A DNA stretch of 64,000 bases from contig JAALGY010000012.1 in the NCBI GenBank assembly GCA_032358165.1, positions 930,001 through 994,000 on the forward strand, read 5' to 3'. How positions within the stretch are numbered: the stretch's first letter is position 1; each line of letters begins with the position of its first letter. A program made the translations under genes and the position numbers. This document shows positions 1 to 12,339 of this stretch, piece by piece. Source of the DNA: Diplosphaera chodatii (Eukaryota > Chlorophyta > Trebouxiophyceae > Prasiolales > Stichococcaceae). The notes under the pieces are model-generated. The model did no database searches. It saw only the letters and a program-made list of their open reading frames with translations, and was not told the DNA's origin.

Positions 1-133
1 ATCCGGCGACGTGACACATCAAGCTTTCTGTTGCGTGCTCCAACTGCACATCCTTGCGAACATCCTTGTGGACACTTCGTGTCCACCTCTGCGTCCCACC
101 GTTGCCCTGCTGACCCTCATTGATTGCACGCAG

Positions 134-1672
134 GTCACATACGGGTACTATGTCGGTCGCCTCGCAATCTTCGATGAGGACTACGTGAGCACAGATCCGT
201 GCAGTTTGCAGCACCGATTTGCAGTGCCGCCAGTCTGCCGCCGCTGGCCACCTTGGACGCCGGCACCAGAACCTTGCACCCGCTGCGCTGCAGGGCAAGG
301 CGCAGGAGCGGCTGACGGCGGCGCTGCGGCGGTGTCCCCGCTCCGCGGCCGGCAACCGCAGCAAGCTGCTCAAGTACCTCGTCCCAGTGCAGGTCTGCAC
401 TTGCTCATTAACAACCTTATTAACAACACCAGACGCATAGCTGCACAACCTTGATACGGTGCAAGATGAGGCTCCGCACTGCCTCCATCCCTCAGGCACC
501 TGCGCCACATGAATCTGTTGCGAGATGGCCCCGTGTCAGCACCCGAAGGTTGCTTGCCACAGGATGAGGGCGCCTTTGAAAGTGTCAGCACGCTGCAAGA
601 CACCGTCTGCTGAAGGTGCCTCTGTGGCCACCTGGGCTGGCTGGTTGAGGCTATACCCACAGCCTGTCACACACACACACTTCAAACGCCACTGTCATGA
701 CTCCGAAATCGGCCTGGCACGCAGCTGCTGGTGGGCAAGCTGCCGCGGGCGGGCGTGCTGGAGCAGCACCGCCTGGGGCAGTATGCAGCCATCGCCGGCG
801 CGGTGCGCAGCGGCAGCATCGGCGACCTCAACAGGGCGCTGGTGGACAACCAGCGGCGCTTCATCATGGAGGTGCCACGCATGTACATGACTACGATTCA
901 GTAGATTTTATGATTGTCGCTGCAAAAAGGTTACATCCGACGCCATGTACGGCAGCGAAGTGCCGCTGCGGTAGGTGGCATCACCAGCAACAGGTGTCTG
1001 CTAAGCGCACTGCACTCAATACCTAGCAGTCGCCGAGCTCCACTGACACCCAGCATGCCTGCTGCAGGGCATCTACCTCCTGCTGGAGCGGCTCAAGTTC
1101 CCAGTGTACCGGCGGCTGTTCCGTCGGGTGCAGCTGCTGCATGCAGAGGCCAACCCCGCGAAGGCCGCGCAGCTGCCCCTCGGTGGGTGCAGCTCAGGCT
1201 TACGACAGATTGACTTCGGTCACGCCACCCCAAATTCCTGTGGAGGCAGCGCACTTGCAGTTCCTGCAAGGGCGTGGTGACCAGGCCTCATAGACACAGT
1301 GGAGCGAGGCATCCTGTTCAGACGTCATCCGCACTGGTCAACGTGGCAGGTGGTCGTCTGCTGCAGGGCTGTTCCAGGAGGCCCTGCGGTGGCAAGGGCT
1401 TGATCTCGACATGGACGAGGTGGAGTGCATCACCGCCAATCTCATCTACAAGAAGTACGTCAAGGGGTACATCTCCCATAAGAACCAGGTGCGGTCTCGC
1501 CTGTGGTATCAGTGGTTCGTGACTCTTGATCGAAGCGCTGTCCATCTTGGCATTGCACGAGCATGTCTGGGTTCATGACCCTTGTGAGTGTTTGTTATTG
1601 TCCCTGCAGGTTGTCGTGCTCAGCAAGGTGGCACCGTATCCACCACTCAGGGACATTGAGGTCACATTGTGA
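134..1672 (+). CDS. PCID2: PCID2/THP1-type PCI-domain protein, TREX-2 complex (5' end outside window)
   Basis: Exons read 134-184, 294-392, 725-871, 1068-1182, 1367-1488 and 1610-1672. All junctions close in phase and give the last 198 residues. The order of blocks follows the PCID2/Thp1 family: YYVGRLAIFDEDY, then a KYLVPVQ block (family YLLPVKML), GDLNRALVDNQRRFI, IYLLLERLKFPVYRRLF, and the winged-helix end MDEVECITANLIY...KGYISHKNQ followed by VVVLSKVAPYPPL. Known family role: PCI-domain subunit of the nuclear TREX-2 mRNA-export complex, partnering SAC3/GANP and SEM1. The first seen exon is preceded by an intron acceptor ending CAG at 131-133, so upstream exons lie left of the window. The intron at 393-724 contains a short CA run (about 667-680). 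Family assignment is firm; nothing is seen of its regulation. Confidence 0.88.
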
Positions 1673-1960
1673 GCAGCACAACACTCGGGCAGTAGTGAGA
1701 CTTGAGATGAGCGAGTGTGAGCGGTGCGTGAGAGCTTTCAGGGGTTGAGATCGTAGTAGGGCAATCGTCATGTGGCCGCAATGACAGCAGCCTGTGTGTG
1801 GCGATGACCGGGTAGCATGGATCTGTAAGGGAGGAGGGGGTTAGGGTGACCAATAGGACTTCTGTAACAATTGCGTCAGGCAATCAGCTCAGACCTCATA
1901 GCCGAAATTTCTGATGCAGGGACCATATAATGTTATCTCCTAATTTCACATGACTTGGAC

Positions 1961-4900
1961 CTATCCCCGCATGCCACCGCCACCGCCACCGCCAAGCTGA
2001 ATCATAGCTGGTGCACCGCGGTCAAAGTCTGACACCCGCTGATAGCCGCTGACATAGCCTGCAATGCAGAGGAGCTCAACGGTGAGACCAACTGTACACG
2101 GCTTCTGCCCAGCCTTCCACGAACCTGGCATATGTATGTTGGGATCAATGAGCCCACAGATGAGCCAAGGGAGGCACACCATAGTTGCCGGTGAAGCGGC
2201 CGCCGCCACGGCCACCCCTGCCGCCACGGCCCCCGCGGCCGCCGCCATCCCGGTCTCCCGGCAGCGGCAGGAAGCCGCGTCCCCTGCCGCGGCCGCGCCC
2301 CCGGCCGCCGCCCTGGAAACAGAGTAACATACTATTTCAGCAGTGGACTGACTGATCGTAGATACGATCTGGCTGATGAACCCCTCCGCAGGATGGGATG
2401 TAGGCGGCCCTGTGCTATGCTGGTGAAAGTCCCACGCCAGCAGCAGGGTGCGGCAAGCTGTGCCTTGCGTGCATGATTGGCATGGCATCATGCATGCCTA
2501 CAAGGTTGCAAGATGCAACGCAGCCTCCAAACGCATGCGCACCCGGCCGGCGCCCGCCATGGAGGGGTCGCCGTATGGGCCCGACGCGCCGTCCTCATCG
2601 TCGCGCAGCCCGCCGGTGCGCAGCGCCAGCGCCCGCTCGTTCAGGTCCACCATCGCTGTGGAATGCAGCGCGATGTGAGTGCATCAACGGGTCACAACAC
2701 GCAGGGCGCCACGCAACCGCCAGCAGTTGGAGCGGGCTGCACGCTGTAATTCTGCTCCCTTGTGGAAGCAGGGCCTGCCCTCAATACCCTGCTTGGACGA
2801 CCAGCTGCTCACTATTTTGTTGGCAGGTGACGGCCTCTGCTGTGTGCAAGGGCATCAATCAGGGTCCTCTGTTCTGCCCTGTGCAGGTGGCCACCTGCGG
2901 CGCGGTCCGACAGCTCGGAGGCGAGCGTCTGCAGGCGGCTGGGCTGCGCGTTGTGCATCACGACGGACCGCGTGGGCTGGTCCCAGCTGCCCGCGAACGC
3001 CTCCTCCATCATCATCTTGCTCACCACGCTGTGCACCTGGATGTGGCAGCCACCCCAAGCCGTCAGCAGCCACAACTTCAGGTGGACTCGGCCTGGACCT
3101 CACTTGGCACATCGGTCAGTTGTTCAGGCATGCGCGACAGCAGCAGCCGCAAGGCAGACAGGCTTGAAAGCGACATGTCATGAAACGCAAAGCAGACGGC
3201 TGCGGCAGCGCCGAGGGGAACAGCCCACCTTCTTGTCGGGCAGCTGGAAGCTGGCGGCCAGCTGGTCCTGCGACACCGAGGAGTAGTGCAGGCCGTAGGC
3301 GAAGAGGTAGGTGCGCAGCGCCTCCGTCTGCACCCGCTCCCGCAGCATGGCCAGCACCTGCGGCGCAGGGGTCATGTTTAAAACTTGTCTCAAGAGTGAC
3401 GCCTGTGAGGGGCTGGGCAAGCCATGGTCTGGACACCCTGCCGGTCGCAGCTGGTTGGTGCTGGGAGCAGCCTTGCAGTGGCATGGGCGATGGTCACAGC
3501 TGTGGGCCTGCTGCCCGTCCAGACATAGTGCTCGCTTTAAGCAGGGATACCGTAGTGCACGCCATGCAAAGCAGAATCAGCACGGACCTCGTCCTTCTTG
3601 GGCATCAGGCCCCACACGGGCAGCGCTGCCAGGAAGTTGTACGCTGCCGCCCAGTCGCCCGATGACAGCGCCTTGGTTGCCGCCATGACATGGTCCCGCA
3701 CATTCTCTGGCGGCCCTGTACATCGTTAGCATCAATGCCGTCAGAACGTCTCCGCTGCAAGCAGATGACGGACATATAACTGGCCGTCAAAGATGCCAAG
3801 GTATAAGCATGTCTGGGGCATTACCACAAGGCTACAGCTGACATGACGCTGCAGCCCGGGCACGCCCCAGGACTGTGCTGTCGCACCGGGTTACATCCTC
3901 CTCAAGCGGCCAGCAGCTAGGAAGGGAAAAGAGATACAGTGCGCTGGCAGCATTCTGCATGGGACACTGCTTTCTGTTGCAGCCCATCGACCCCATCGTG
4001 GAGTAAAGTGCAGCCGCACCTGTGAAGGTCTGGCGTTCGTAGTTGTCCAGCAACCGGCGGAAGTGCTTGGAGATGACGCGGCGCTTGCCGTCCAGGCCAC
4101 CTGCCGCCATGTTGGGCACCTGCAGCGGAGAAGCGTCCGCACTTTCGATCTAAGTACGAGGACCGGAACAGGAGCGTACCCCCTGCTGCTGCAAGCGAGT
4201 GCTGATCATGATGTTCTCAACGCGTATGTCGCCCGCTGCAGCAGACCCTATCAGGCAGGTCCCATTGCCAATCCTCTTCCTCGCACCTCCAGCAGCATGG
4301 CGCAGATGAGGTGGCACGACTCCAGCAGCTCCAGGTTGATGTGCATGTGGAAGGGCATCTGCCGCCGCCGCTCCAGCTTCTCCTGCTCCGGCGTCTTCTC
4401 CTGCAGGGTGGGTTGCATTGGGACGGCGTCAGCACGCCAGGGATGAGCAGGATGCAAGGGACGAAGCAGTGTACCTGGAAGTCTCTTCAAGACTCGCAGC
4501 TTGCTGCATACACGCGACCGATCGCACCCTGGCACCATGCGAGCACATACTGCTGACATCAGGAGATGCAGCCAGTCGCTGAGAACAGTGATGTGTCGGT
4601 GCACGACGCACCTGCCACCGGCTCATGGCCATGCCCTGGGCCAGCAGCTCCTTGACGCGGCCCGAGGAGTACAGCTCGCTCAGGCAGGAGTGCGCCTCGG
4701 CGACCAGCCCCGCGCGGAAGGCGCACAGCCCCAGCTGCCCCATCGCCCGGTTGTACAGGATCTGCGTGCTGATGTCCATCTGCTGCACGTTGTCCTGCAC
4801 GGCAGCACCAGCCCAGGTGGCATGAATGGCCTGCCACAACCCCCAGGAGGCGAATCATGCTGTCACAGCCAGAGTCACAGCTAGACGTGGCCTATAAATG

Positions 4901-7900
4901 ACAAGCTGTCGGGAGCACATGACCGACAGCAGGGTCGCAAGGTGGGACGCAGCACACCTGCAGGTGGCTCATCAGCATCATGTCGCGCGCGGTGTAGAAG
5001 TCGTCGTGGATGCAGCGCATGTAGGTTGTGCAGATGCTGGCGCGAGCCTTGGTCCGCTCATCGCCTGCAGGCAGTGTGCAGCTGTTGGGCACCAGCGCTT
5101 GGTTGCTGCGCTGACAGAAGAGCGTCAAAACAAATACTAGCTATAAACAAAGGTGCTCGACAGCTGTGTGTGCAGGCCGTGCTGTGTAGCTTGGGATACT
5201 CACCATACTTGTACACGAGGGCGGTCAGCTCGCTCATGAGCTGATGCACGGACTCGGCCATGACAAAGTCTGCGGGGATGATCACCACCACCTTGTCCAC
5301 CGGAATGTTCTGCAGAGCGTAAGGAGCATTTTTCTTGTCAGTGATACTGTCAAAACATCCACCACCAATCAAGCAAAGGCCTGCAGAGTGTGTATGCCCC
5401 GATTTTCAGCAGTGAGTGCGGGCGTACGTGTTGACTGACGCTGGGGTATAGCATGCACCGTCAAAATATATAATATATTCGGATGAGTTGGTACAGTAAA
5501 CGACAGGGAGCGCAAGCGGCTCACCGCCTCCTCGGTAGGCTCGTCACCGTCGCCCAGGTCGGCGTGCTCATCCTCCTTCTCCTTGGCTTCCTCCTCCGCC
5601 TGCCCGGCCGCCTGCGCCTCCTGCACACAGCAGAGACGCACGTTCAAGCGAGAGCACGGTGCCATCTAGCAATGCGCTGTGTGCAGACACAGAACAGTGG
5701 CAAGTCGGGCACGAGCAGTCACGCATGCAGAATGTGCAGCTGTTGAATGACATCACATCATTCGCAGCCTCGCATGCCACCCTGCTTGTTGTGGGGGCAG
5801 CCAGTCTGGGGTCAGAACACCGGGCACCTGCTTTGCGACAATGTGGCGGCGCATGGCATCGTACACCACGTCGTTCTTGTAGTACAGGTGCTCGATGCGG
5901 CGCAGCGCGATGCGCGGCAGGGCCCGCAGATCCTCCTTGCGCTCCAAGTACGCGCTGGCCTTGATGTACGCAGCAGCGAGGAAGCCCATCAGCCCGAGCA
6001 CAGTCTCTGTGCCTTGCTGAGATGCGTGCCTTGCAGTTCTGGGGGATGCGGCATGGCACCGCCAGTGCAGCAGGGTCTGTCTGCATCGCAGACCGCAAAG
6101 ACACAGCTTGCAATCAACTACCTTCTGGGCAAGCGCCAGGAACAGCGGCTCGTCCTGCATGCGCTGCATGAACTTGTGCGTGTGGGGGTCGATGACCTGC
6201 AACAGCACGGTTGAGCTGCTCACTGCTGTTTTTTCCCAGAGCCACAGCAAAGTTTCGTCCTCCCACCGCGTCACATCATGCACTGCTTGCACAGTGAAGG
6301 TTGTTGACACACTGTATGGTGCCTGCGCTGCGCACCTGCAGGCTCTTGAACAGCTCGTCGTCCAGGCGCTCCACGTTGGCAACCAGGTTGCCCCACACCT
6401 TCACCTCCTCCCCCTCCGGCGGCTCCTCTGCACAGACGGTGCAGACACAAGGCTTACATTTCAACGACTGCCCTGCACACGGTTGCATGGGACAAAGGCG
6501 TCATGGTATGCTAGGACATGGCGACGTGATATGCATGCTCTTCTCCCAGTCGCGGGACAAAACGAGGCACGCATGCAGCTGCCTGCCGAGGCTGTTGACA
6601 CCCTACACCCAAGCCTTTGAACCCTTGGACGCACCAGTGCGCTCGACCTCGCCGCCGTCGTAGTGCTCGTCCAGGCTGATGTGGGGGTGGTCGTCCATCA
6701 GCGCCAGGATGTCGAGCAGCGTCGCGACGCACTTCTTCCACAGGTGCACCGGCATGTGCGTCGACATGCTGGGGTTGATGTCGAACAGCGCCGACACCAC
6801 GTGCACCAGCACCTGGCAGGCCAGCAGGAGCCACATCAGCCGGTCGTGGATGAGAGGCCATCTGCAGCTGTGGCTGCGCGGCATCGCCAGGGTGCAAGAC
6901 ACGGTGTTGGTGACCAGGGCCGCCAGGCAGAATGCAACAGCGCACCTCGAGCTTCTGTGTTGGACCCTTGGCCACCTTGGCCAGGTACTCGAGCATCTCC
7001 ACCTGCGCACATTTAATGCCAAATCATAAACCCCAAGCCACACAGCTGACGACATGTGCACTGGCGTATGTACTTGTGATGTGCAGCTCCACAGTACCGT
7101 GTCATGCAGCTGGCAAGCAAGCCTCCCCGGAGATGAACACAACCTGCACCTCCTCGTACAGGAACCCACCTGCTCGGAGCGGTCGACGCCCTTCTTGCCG
7201 CGCGATGTCACGATCTCGCGCAGCTTCTTGGTCACCATGTCGTACGTGATCTGCGTGGGGTCCATGGTGTACAGCTTGTCGCGCTTCTTCTCCTGCCGCG
7301 ACCTGATCTTCTCGAAGGCGTCCTCCGCCGCCTCACCCGCCGATTTGGCGTCCGCCTCCGAGTCGGAGCTGTCCGCCTCGTCCTCTGCAGCGCGGCATGT
7401 TGATATGCGTGAGACGTGAGCGAACAGTAGGGTTTCAGACATGACTGTTAACAGGTGCGCCAAGCTCAGATGTGGACCATGGCAGGGGGAGCGGTCGCCT
7501 GTTGGCTCCGCAGCTTGATACATTTGCTCTCGCTGAACACCGACAGCGCTGACAGTGCTGACAGTGCCTGCGCACCTTCAGGCTCATCCTCGCTGCTGGA
7601 CACCGGGTGCTCGCGGAATGCTTCGATCTCCTTCTGGAAGCCCGCGTTGTGCTTCTTCACCCGCTGCCGCATCGTGTTCAGCGCCCGTGCATTGGTGGCC
7701 GACATCTGCAGTGCAGATGTCACATAAGCAGTTGGCACCAGCTGGCCACAGGTCAACATGCGTGCATGCATGCAGACTACTAGGGCAACCTCTGTCACTG
7801 ATGTGCAGCTTCCAATCAGCACCACAGCCTGCCACGCAGCAACAATGCAAACCTTCTTGCGAGCAGCCTTGTCTGCAAGGGACTTGACGAGGAAGTCCTC

Positions 7901-8820
7901 CAGTTCTGCGAGGATGCGTGCGTATGCGCGGGGCACACCCAACCCCGGAGCCGTCTTCATGATCTTCTCCAGCTGCTTGTTCAGCCGGTCGAACAGCGTC
8001 TGAATGGCCGACCAGTCATTGATGTGCATTTTGTTCTGCAGGAGCCAACACACAGCAAAGTCAGCAACGCGCTGGCGGCCTGGCAGCAGGGTCATGCGTT
8101 ATGGCTGCAGTGCTGTCAGCATTGTCGGCGTTCCCGAGGCACGTCTTGCGGTTTGCCGTCTCCCCATGCGCCGAGACTGGCCGTCCCCACTGTGCACCGG
8201 GGCATTCAGTTCTGCACCGCACCCGCATCTCGTCACAGGTGGCCCTGAGCTCCTCGCCTCGCCGATCCTTCGCCGACCGCACAACGCGCTTGTCGTCTTC
8301 ATCAGAGTCGGAGTCAGAGCCAACCAAAAACCTGCATGTGACGGCAACAAACACCTGCTCAGCCGACAGGCATGGCGCTGCCCCGCTGCAGGGGAGCGAC
8401 TTGTCCTCGGCACTGCGACGTTTGAAGACGCATAGGAGTCCTAAACAGCCTACAGGGCATGCTGCTCACTTGGAGGGACCCTTCCCGCTGTCCTCGGAGC
8501 TGCTGCTGCTGCTGGAGTCATCAGAGTCGGACCCCGACCCGTCGTCCGACTCCTCAGAGGATGTCTTTTCCGCTTCCTCATCATCGTCATCGCTGCTGCT
8601 GCCTCCGCGCTCCCAGAACCGGGACGCCTGCAACGCAACATGTTTGCATCCATGAACAAACTTCAAGCGGCGTCGCCATATCCATGCGCAGCATGGTGTG
8701 ACGGCTGCAGTGGCCAGCACAACTGCGCCAACCACACTATGATGTGCTGAGGTCGCAGTGAGTTGCTAACATATTGACGCAAGGGCCATAGTGCCCCAGG
8801 CCAGCATCCTGGCTCACCAT
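1961..8820 (-). CDS. EIF3C: Eukaryotic translation initiation factor 3 subunit C, complete, 23 coding exons, 941 aa
   Basis: Exons (high to low): 8820-8818, 8627-8470, 8331-8223, 8035-7853, 7705-7576, 7384-7170, 7002-6946, 6812-6635, 6427-6336, 6196-6122, 6004-5828, 5620-5525, 5309-5204, 5064-4958, 4794-4612, 4400-4287, 4119-4020, 3715-3588, 3357-3229, 3036-2895, 2655-2543, 2312-2180, 2058-1961. All 22 junctions close in phase (2,826 nt). The N-terminus [10 protein letters not shown] matches plant eIF3c, followed by a Ser/Asp acidic tract and [11 protein letters not shown]. Later blocks include [40 protein letters not shown] and the PCI-region [20 protein letters not shown]. eIF3C is the scaffold PCI subunit of eIF3 on the 40S ribosome. 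Oddities: the first coding exon holds only the ATG, and the tail is an RGG/Gly-rich stretch (about residues 865-941) richer in glycine than usual. It diverges from the F-box/WD40 gene. Confidence 0.95.
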
Positions 8821-9326
8821 GATTGCTGCTGTGGAGTTCTGGCGGCCAAAGCGCCTCGCAGACCAGGCCTGTGCAGAGCAGACAGCAGCGACACAGCAGC
8901 TCACAAATTGGCGCAGACCCCTATCACCTTGCAGGCGAAACTTCAGCAAGCTAAACGCTGGCCAGCGCCGCTCGGGCAACCTGGGAAGTAGTATGGGAAG
9001 CAGCTTTGAGTGTCCCAACACTTGAGCTGATGATGATTCAACAGCCGCAAAGAGTGCCGGTCCAGCATTCTCAATGATGTTACTGCGTTGTAGGGTCTTC
9101 TAGCTTCCTACCAGTCGGCTGGGGTAGGCTGGGCGGCCTAACAGCGGCGTCCTTGCTGTCTGATATTGTGGTAGAGATATTGATGGGGTGCAGCTGGTAG
9201 TTACTGAGTGGTCCTGGGTTACGTGCTCACATCCTACAGACTATGAGCACAGAGCTCCAGTTCATTGGTGTTGCTGTTACACTCCGGTGCTTGCTGTGAG
9301 CGCGGCAACTACTGTTCGGTGTGAGC
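8821..9326. promoter_or_regulatory. Divergent intergenic region between eIF3C (-) and F-box/WD40 gene (+)
   Basis: About 500 bases separate the two start codons. No coding exon fits here on either strand. Both promoters and 5' leaders must lie here unless the eIF3C leader holds further introns. No clear TATA box or known operator was identified by eye. Confidence 0.4.
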
Positions 9327-12061
9327 ATGGCGGATGCTTGGCAGACAACCGTGCACGACCTGCCAGGGCTGGCATTGCACCGCATCTTCAATGCACTGGG
9401 TCCCAAAGACCTGGCGGTTGCGAGCTCAGTCTGCAGCCTGTGGCGGCAGCATGGGACTGACTCATTGTCGGACAGGTGATGCCGTCATCTGCCCTAACCA
9501 TGCTGCGCTGCATGCTCGGGTGCACCTACATGTTCAGTGGCGGCGCCGTCCGCATGTACAGCTCAGCCCCTGGTCACCTGCGTGCAGGCTCTGGCAGTCA
9601 CACTACACGGAGCGATGGCAGGAGGTGTCGTACAGCAAGCGCACAGAGCGATGGCAGGTGCACTATGGCGCCAAGCAGCAGCAGCTGGGCTCCTACCGCG
9701 GCCGCTTCCAGCACGACCGGCTGAGCGGCCACGCGGGCGCCGTGCGCTGCCTTGCTCTGCAGCCGGCCCACAACCTGCTGGTCACAGGCAAGCTGGAAGA
9801 TGCAGTGCGCGCACTGCGCATCAGAGCAGCCTCTGACATCGTCAATCAGACCCTTCTGACCCGAGGATCGCGCCGCTGCGCAAATGCTCGATCACTTCCG
9901 CTGGACACAGCGCCTGATCACACGCTCGCGCACCTGCAGGCTCTGCGGACCGGACGGTGAGGCTGTGGGACCTGCAGGCGGGCATCCCGCGGGCAGTCAG
10001 CCGCCGCCTGGGCGGCACTGTGCGCGGCGTGGCCGTCGACGAGGACATCCTGATCGCCGGCACCTCGCAGGTCGCCTGTGGTGCAGCACAAGCTGGCCGC
10101 GACATGTTAGTTTGACACAGCGGCAGTCACGAGCATCATGCCAGCGGCAAACCCGGTGACGCTGGTGATGAGGGTCCCGCTTCGCTCGACAGGACAATGC
10201 GGTACGGGTGTGGCGGTCAGAGCCCGGGCGGGCGAGCTTCGATCTGCAGGCGTGCAAGAAGCTGGCACAGCACACGGGGCCGGTCAGCAGCGTGGCGCTC
10301 AGCAGCAGCAACTTGTTCTCGGGGTCGTGGGATTACTCGGTGCGGGTGTGGAGCCGTGCCACCCTAAAGCAGCTGGCGCTGCTCAGCTTCCCGGACTGGG
10401 TCGACTGCCTTGCCCCCAGGTGGGTCAAGCTACTGGCTGATACCAGTGCTTCTCCTGAGCTGTAATCTGGGGTCTGATGCCACGTTGTTGTAGAAGGAGT
10501 GGAGGTCGATGCCTTCAGGGTCTAAGACAATCACATTCACATAGCATGCATCATGGCAATGCAGGGGTGCGCATCTCTTGGTGGCTGCCGGCTCGACGGT
10601 GTATGTGCACAGCCAGGCAACTGCGCAGCGGGTTCGCACCATCTCATGCGCACCCGGCTCAGTGGACGTCTCGGCACGCCTGTGCATCGAGGGCCGCCGT
10701 GACTCGCGTGTGCTTTTCACAGGTGTGCTGAGTGGCCATGAAGCATGAAGCATGCCCCCCCGCTCGCCAGCATCTTGTGCATTCGTTGCTTAGGCTGTCC
10801 CTATATGAGAACCAGTAGGTGACATTATGTCATTGTCTTGTCACAGGGTCAGCGACTGGCGAGGTGACTGCATACGACCTGCGCTCACCCGGCAGCCGCC
10901 CGGCTGCCAGCGTGCTGGGCAGCCACGCTGAGCCGGTGGCCGCGCTCGCCTTTGAGGACCCCTGGCTGGCGGTTGCCCACGGCACCGTCACCCTGGTGGA
11001 CGTGGACGCTGCAATGCGCGGCGGTCGCAGCGGGCTCTCAGGCCGCAAGCCCAGCCACAAGCGCCAGGTACCCCTGGCAAGGCTGCTGACGTTCTTGAAT
11101 ACTATTGTCTGAACAGAACGTCTGCAGCGATGGAAGCTGTTCATGCCACTCGTTGTTGCAGCTTGATGCCACAGTACGTGCGCGAGTCCAGCTGTCATGC
11201 TGCACTTTGGCATGTAGCAGGCGGCGCAGGATGCTGGGGATGCAGCTCCGTTGACAGTGCGCCAGCTGCCGGCGCACGAGGCGCGGCTGCACTGCGTGGA
11301 CCTGGCGGACCAGTTTGCGGCCGCCGGCGCCAAGTCGGGCGCCGTGCAAACCTTCGACTTCAGCGGCGCCCAGCAGGCCCAGGAGCGCTCCCAGGTGGGC
11401 TTCGTCCATTTTTATCACCACTTCAGCCTCCAGCACAGAGACTCCAGCCCACTTCGATCGTGAGCCAAGGGCATGCAGATACCCCCAGCATATGCGGCCA
11501 GGCACACCCTGTGTCAACGATGACGCTGCCAATGTGGCTCTATTACCTACCGACTTGTTGGGTGGTGCCATTTGTGTAGCTGAGTCCTCCAATGTTGACC
11601 TGCTTCAGGCAGCACGCCGAAGTCGGCGGGGCGCACGTCAGGCGCGGGCAGAGCACAATGCCCAGCGCCTGGCGCTCGCATCCGCCAGGGCACATGCCAG
11701 CAGTGCGACGTTCCTGCGCAGCGACATGATTGCGCCGCCCCCAGCAGCAGAGGCTCCAGTGGGCACACACTTGCCCGTCCGTACGGCCACAGCTGACGAC
11801 CTGCCAGCAGCAGCTGAGCTGGCACCTGGTGCAGGGGCAAACCCCTGGCATGAGGTGCAGCCGGCTGGCGGTCAATCAGCACCAAATGTGCAGGAGGCGG
11901 GGCAGCAGGAAGCAGCAGGACAGCCTCCAGACGGCAGCCCCGCTGCGCAGCTGCAGAAGCGTGTGCCACAGTGGCGCATCATCAGACCGCAGCGCTGCAA
12001 GTACCGCCACATGGACAACATGGCTGCAGACCCTTATGATGAGGTCGAGGTCGGGGCATGA
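9327..12061 (+). CDS. F-box and WD40-repeat protein, 567 aa, 8 exons
   Basis: Exons: 9327-9475, 9588-9787, 9940-10070, 10193-10419, 10565-10722, 10847-11067, 11230-11394, 11609-12061; every phase closes. Residues 9-50 form an F-box (HDLPGLALHRIFNALGPKDL, then CSLWR). WD repeats follow, with motifs LSGHAGAVRCLALQP, DRTVRLWDL, DNAVRVW, HTGPVSSVALSSSNLFSGSW and ATGEVTAYDLRS. The C-terminal exon is Ala-rich and ends in a basic then acidic tail. By family, F-box/WD40 proteins act as substrate receptors of SCF (SKP1-CUL1-F-box) ubiquitin ligases; the layout resembles Arabidopsis FBX2-like proteins. The target is not deducible. The second intron (9788-9939) starts with GCAAGC, a GC-AG intron forced by phase. 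The gene diverges from eIF3C and converges on the thioesterase gene. Confidence 0.85.
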
Positions 12062-12339
12062 ACGGTTCTGTAGGCAGCTCTAACGCCATTGATTGCTACT
12101 ATGCTCGTGGTACAGAGCAACAAACGAGGAGCACATTGCTCATCTAGTGTTGACTATGTGTCTTGTTGTCCAGACCACTATTGTTTGCATGTGCTGGTGC
12201 TTACATATGAGAGTTCTTAGCGGATTTTAGACTCTATACTCAACTGCTGTAACGTGGCAAATGAAGCCGGAATGGGTGAAGCAGCGCCAATGGTCTCTGC
12301 AAATACACTCGAACGGATACTCCACAACAAGCTGAATAA

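Noticed and set aside
667..680. CA-repeat tract as a functional element
   Set aside because: A short dinucleotide run inside a PCID2 intron; too short to be more than a microsatellite.
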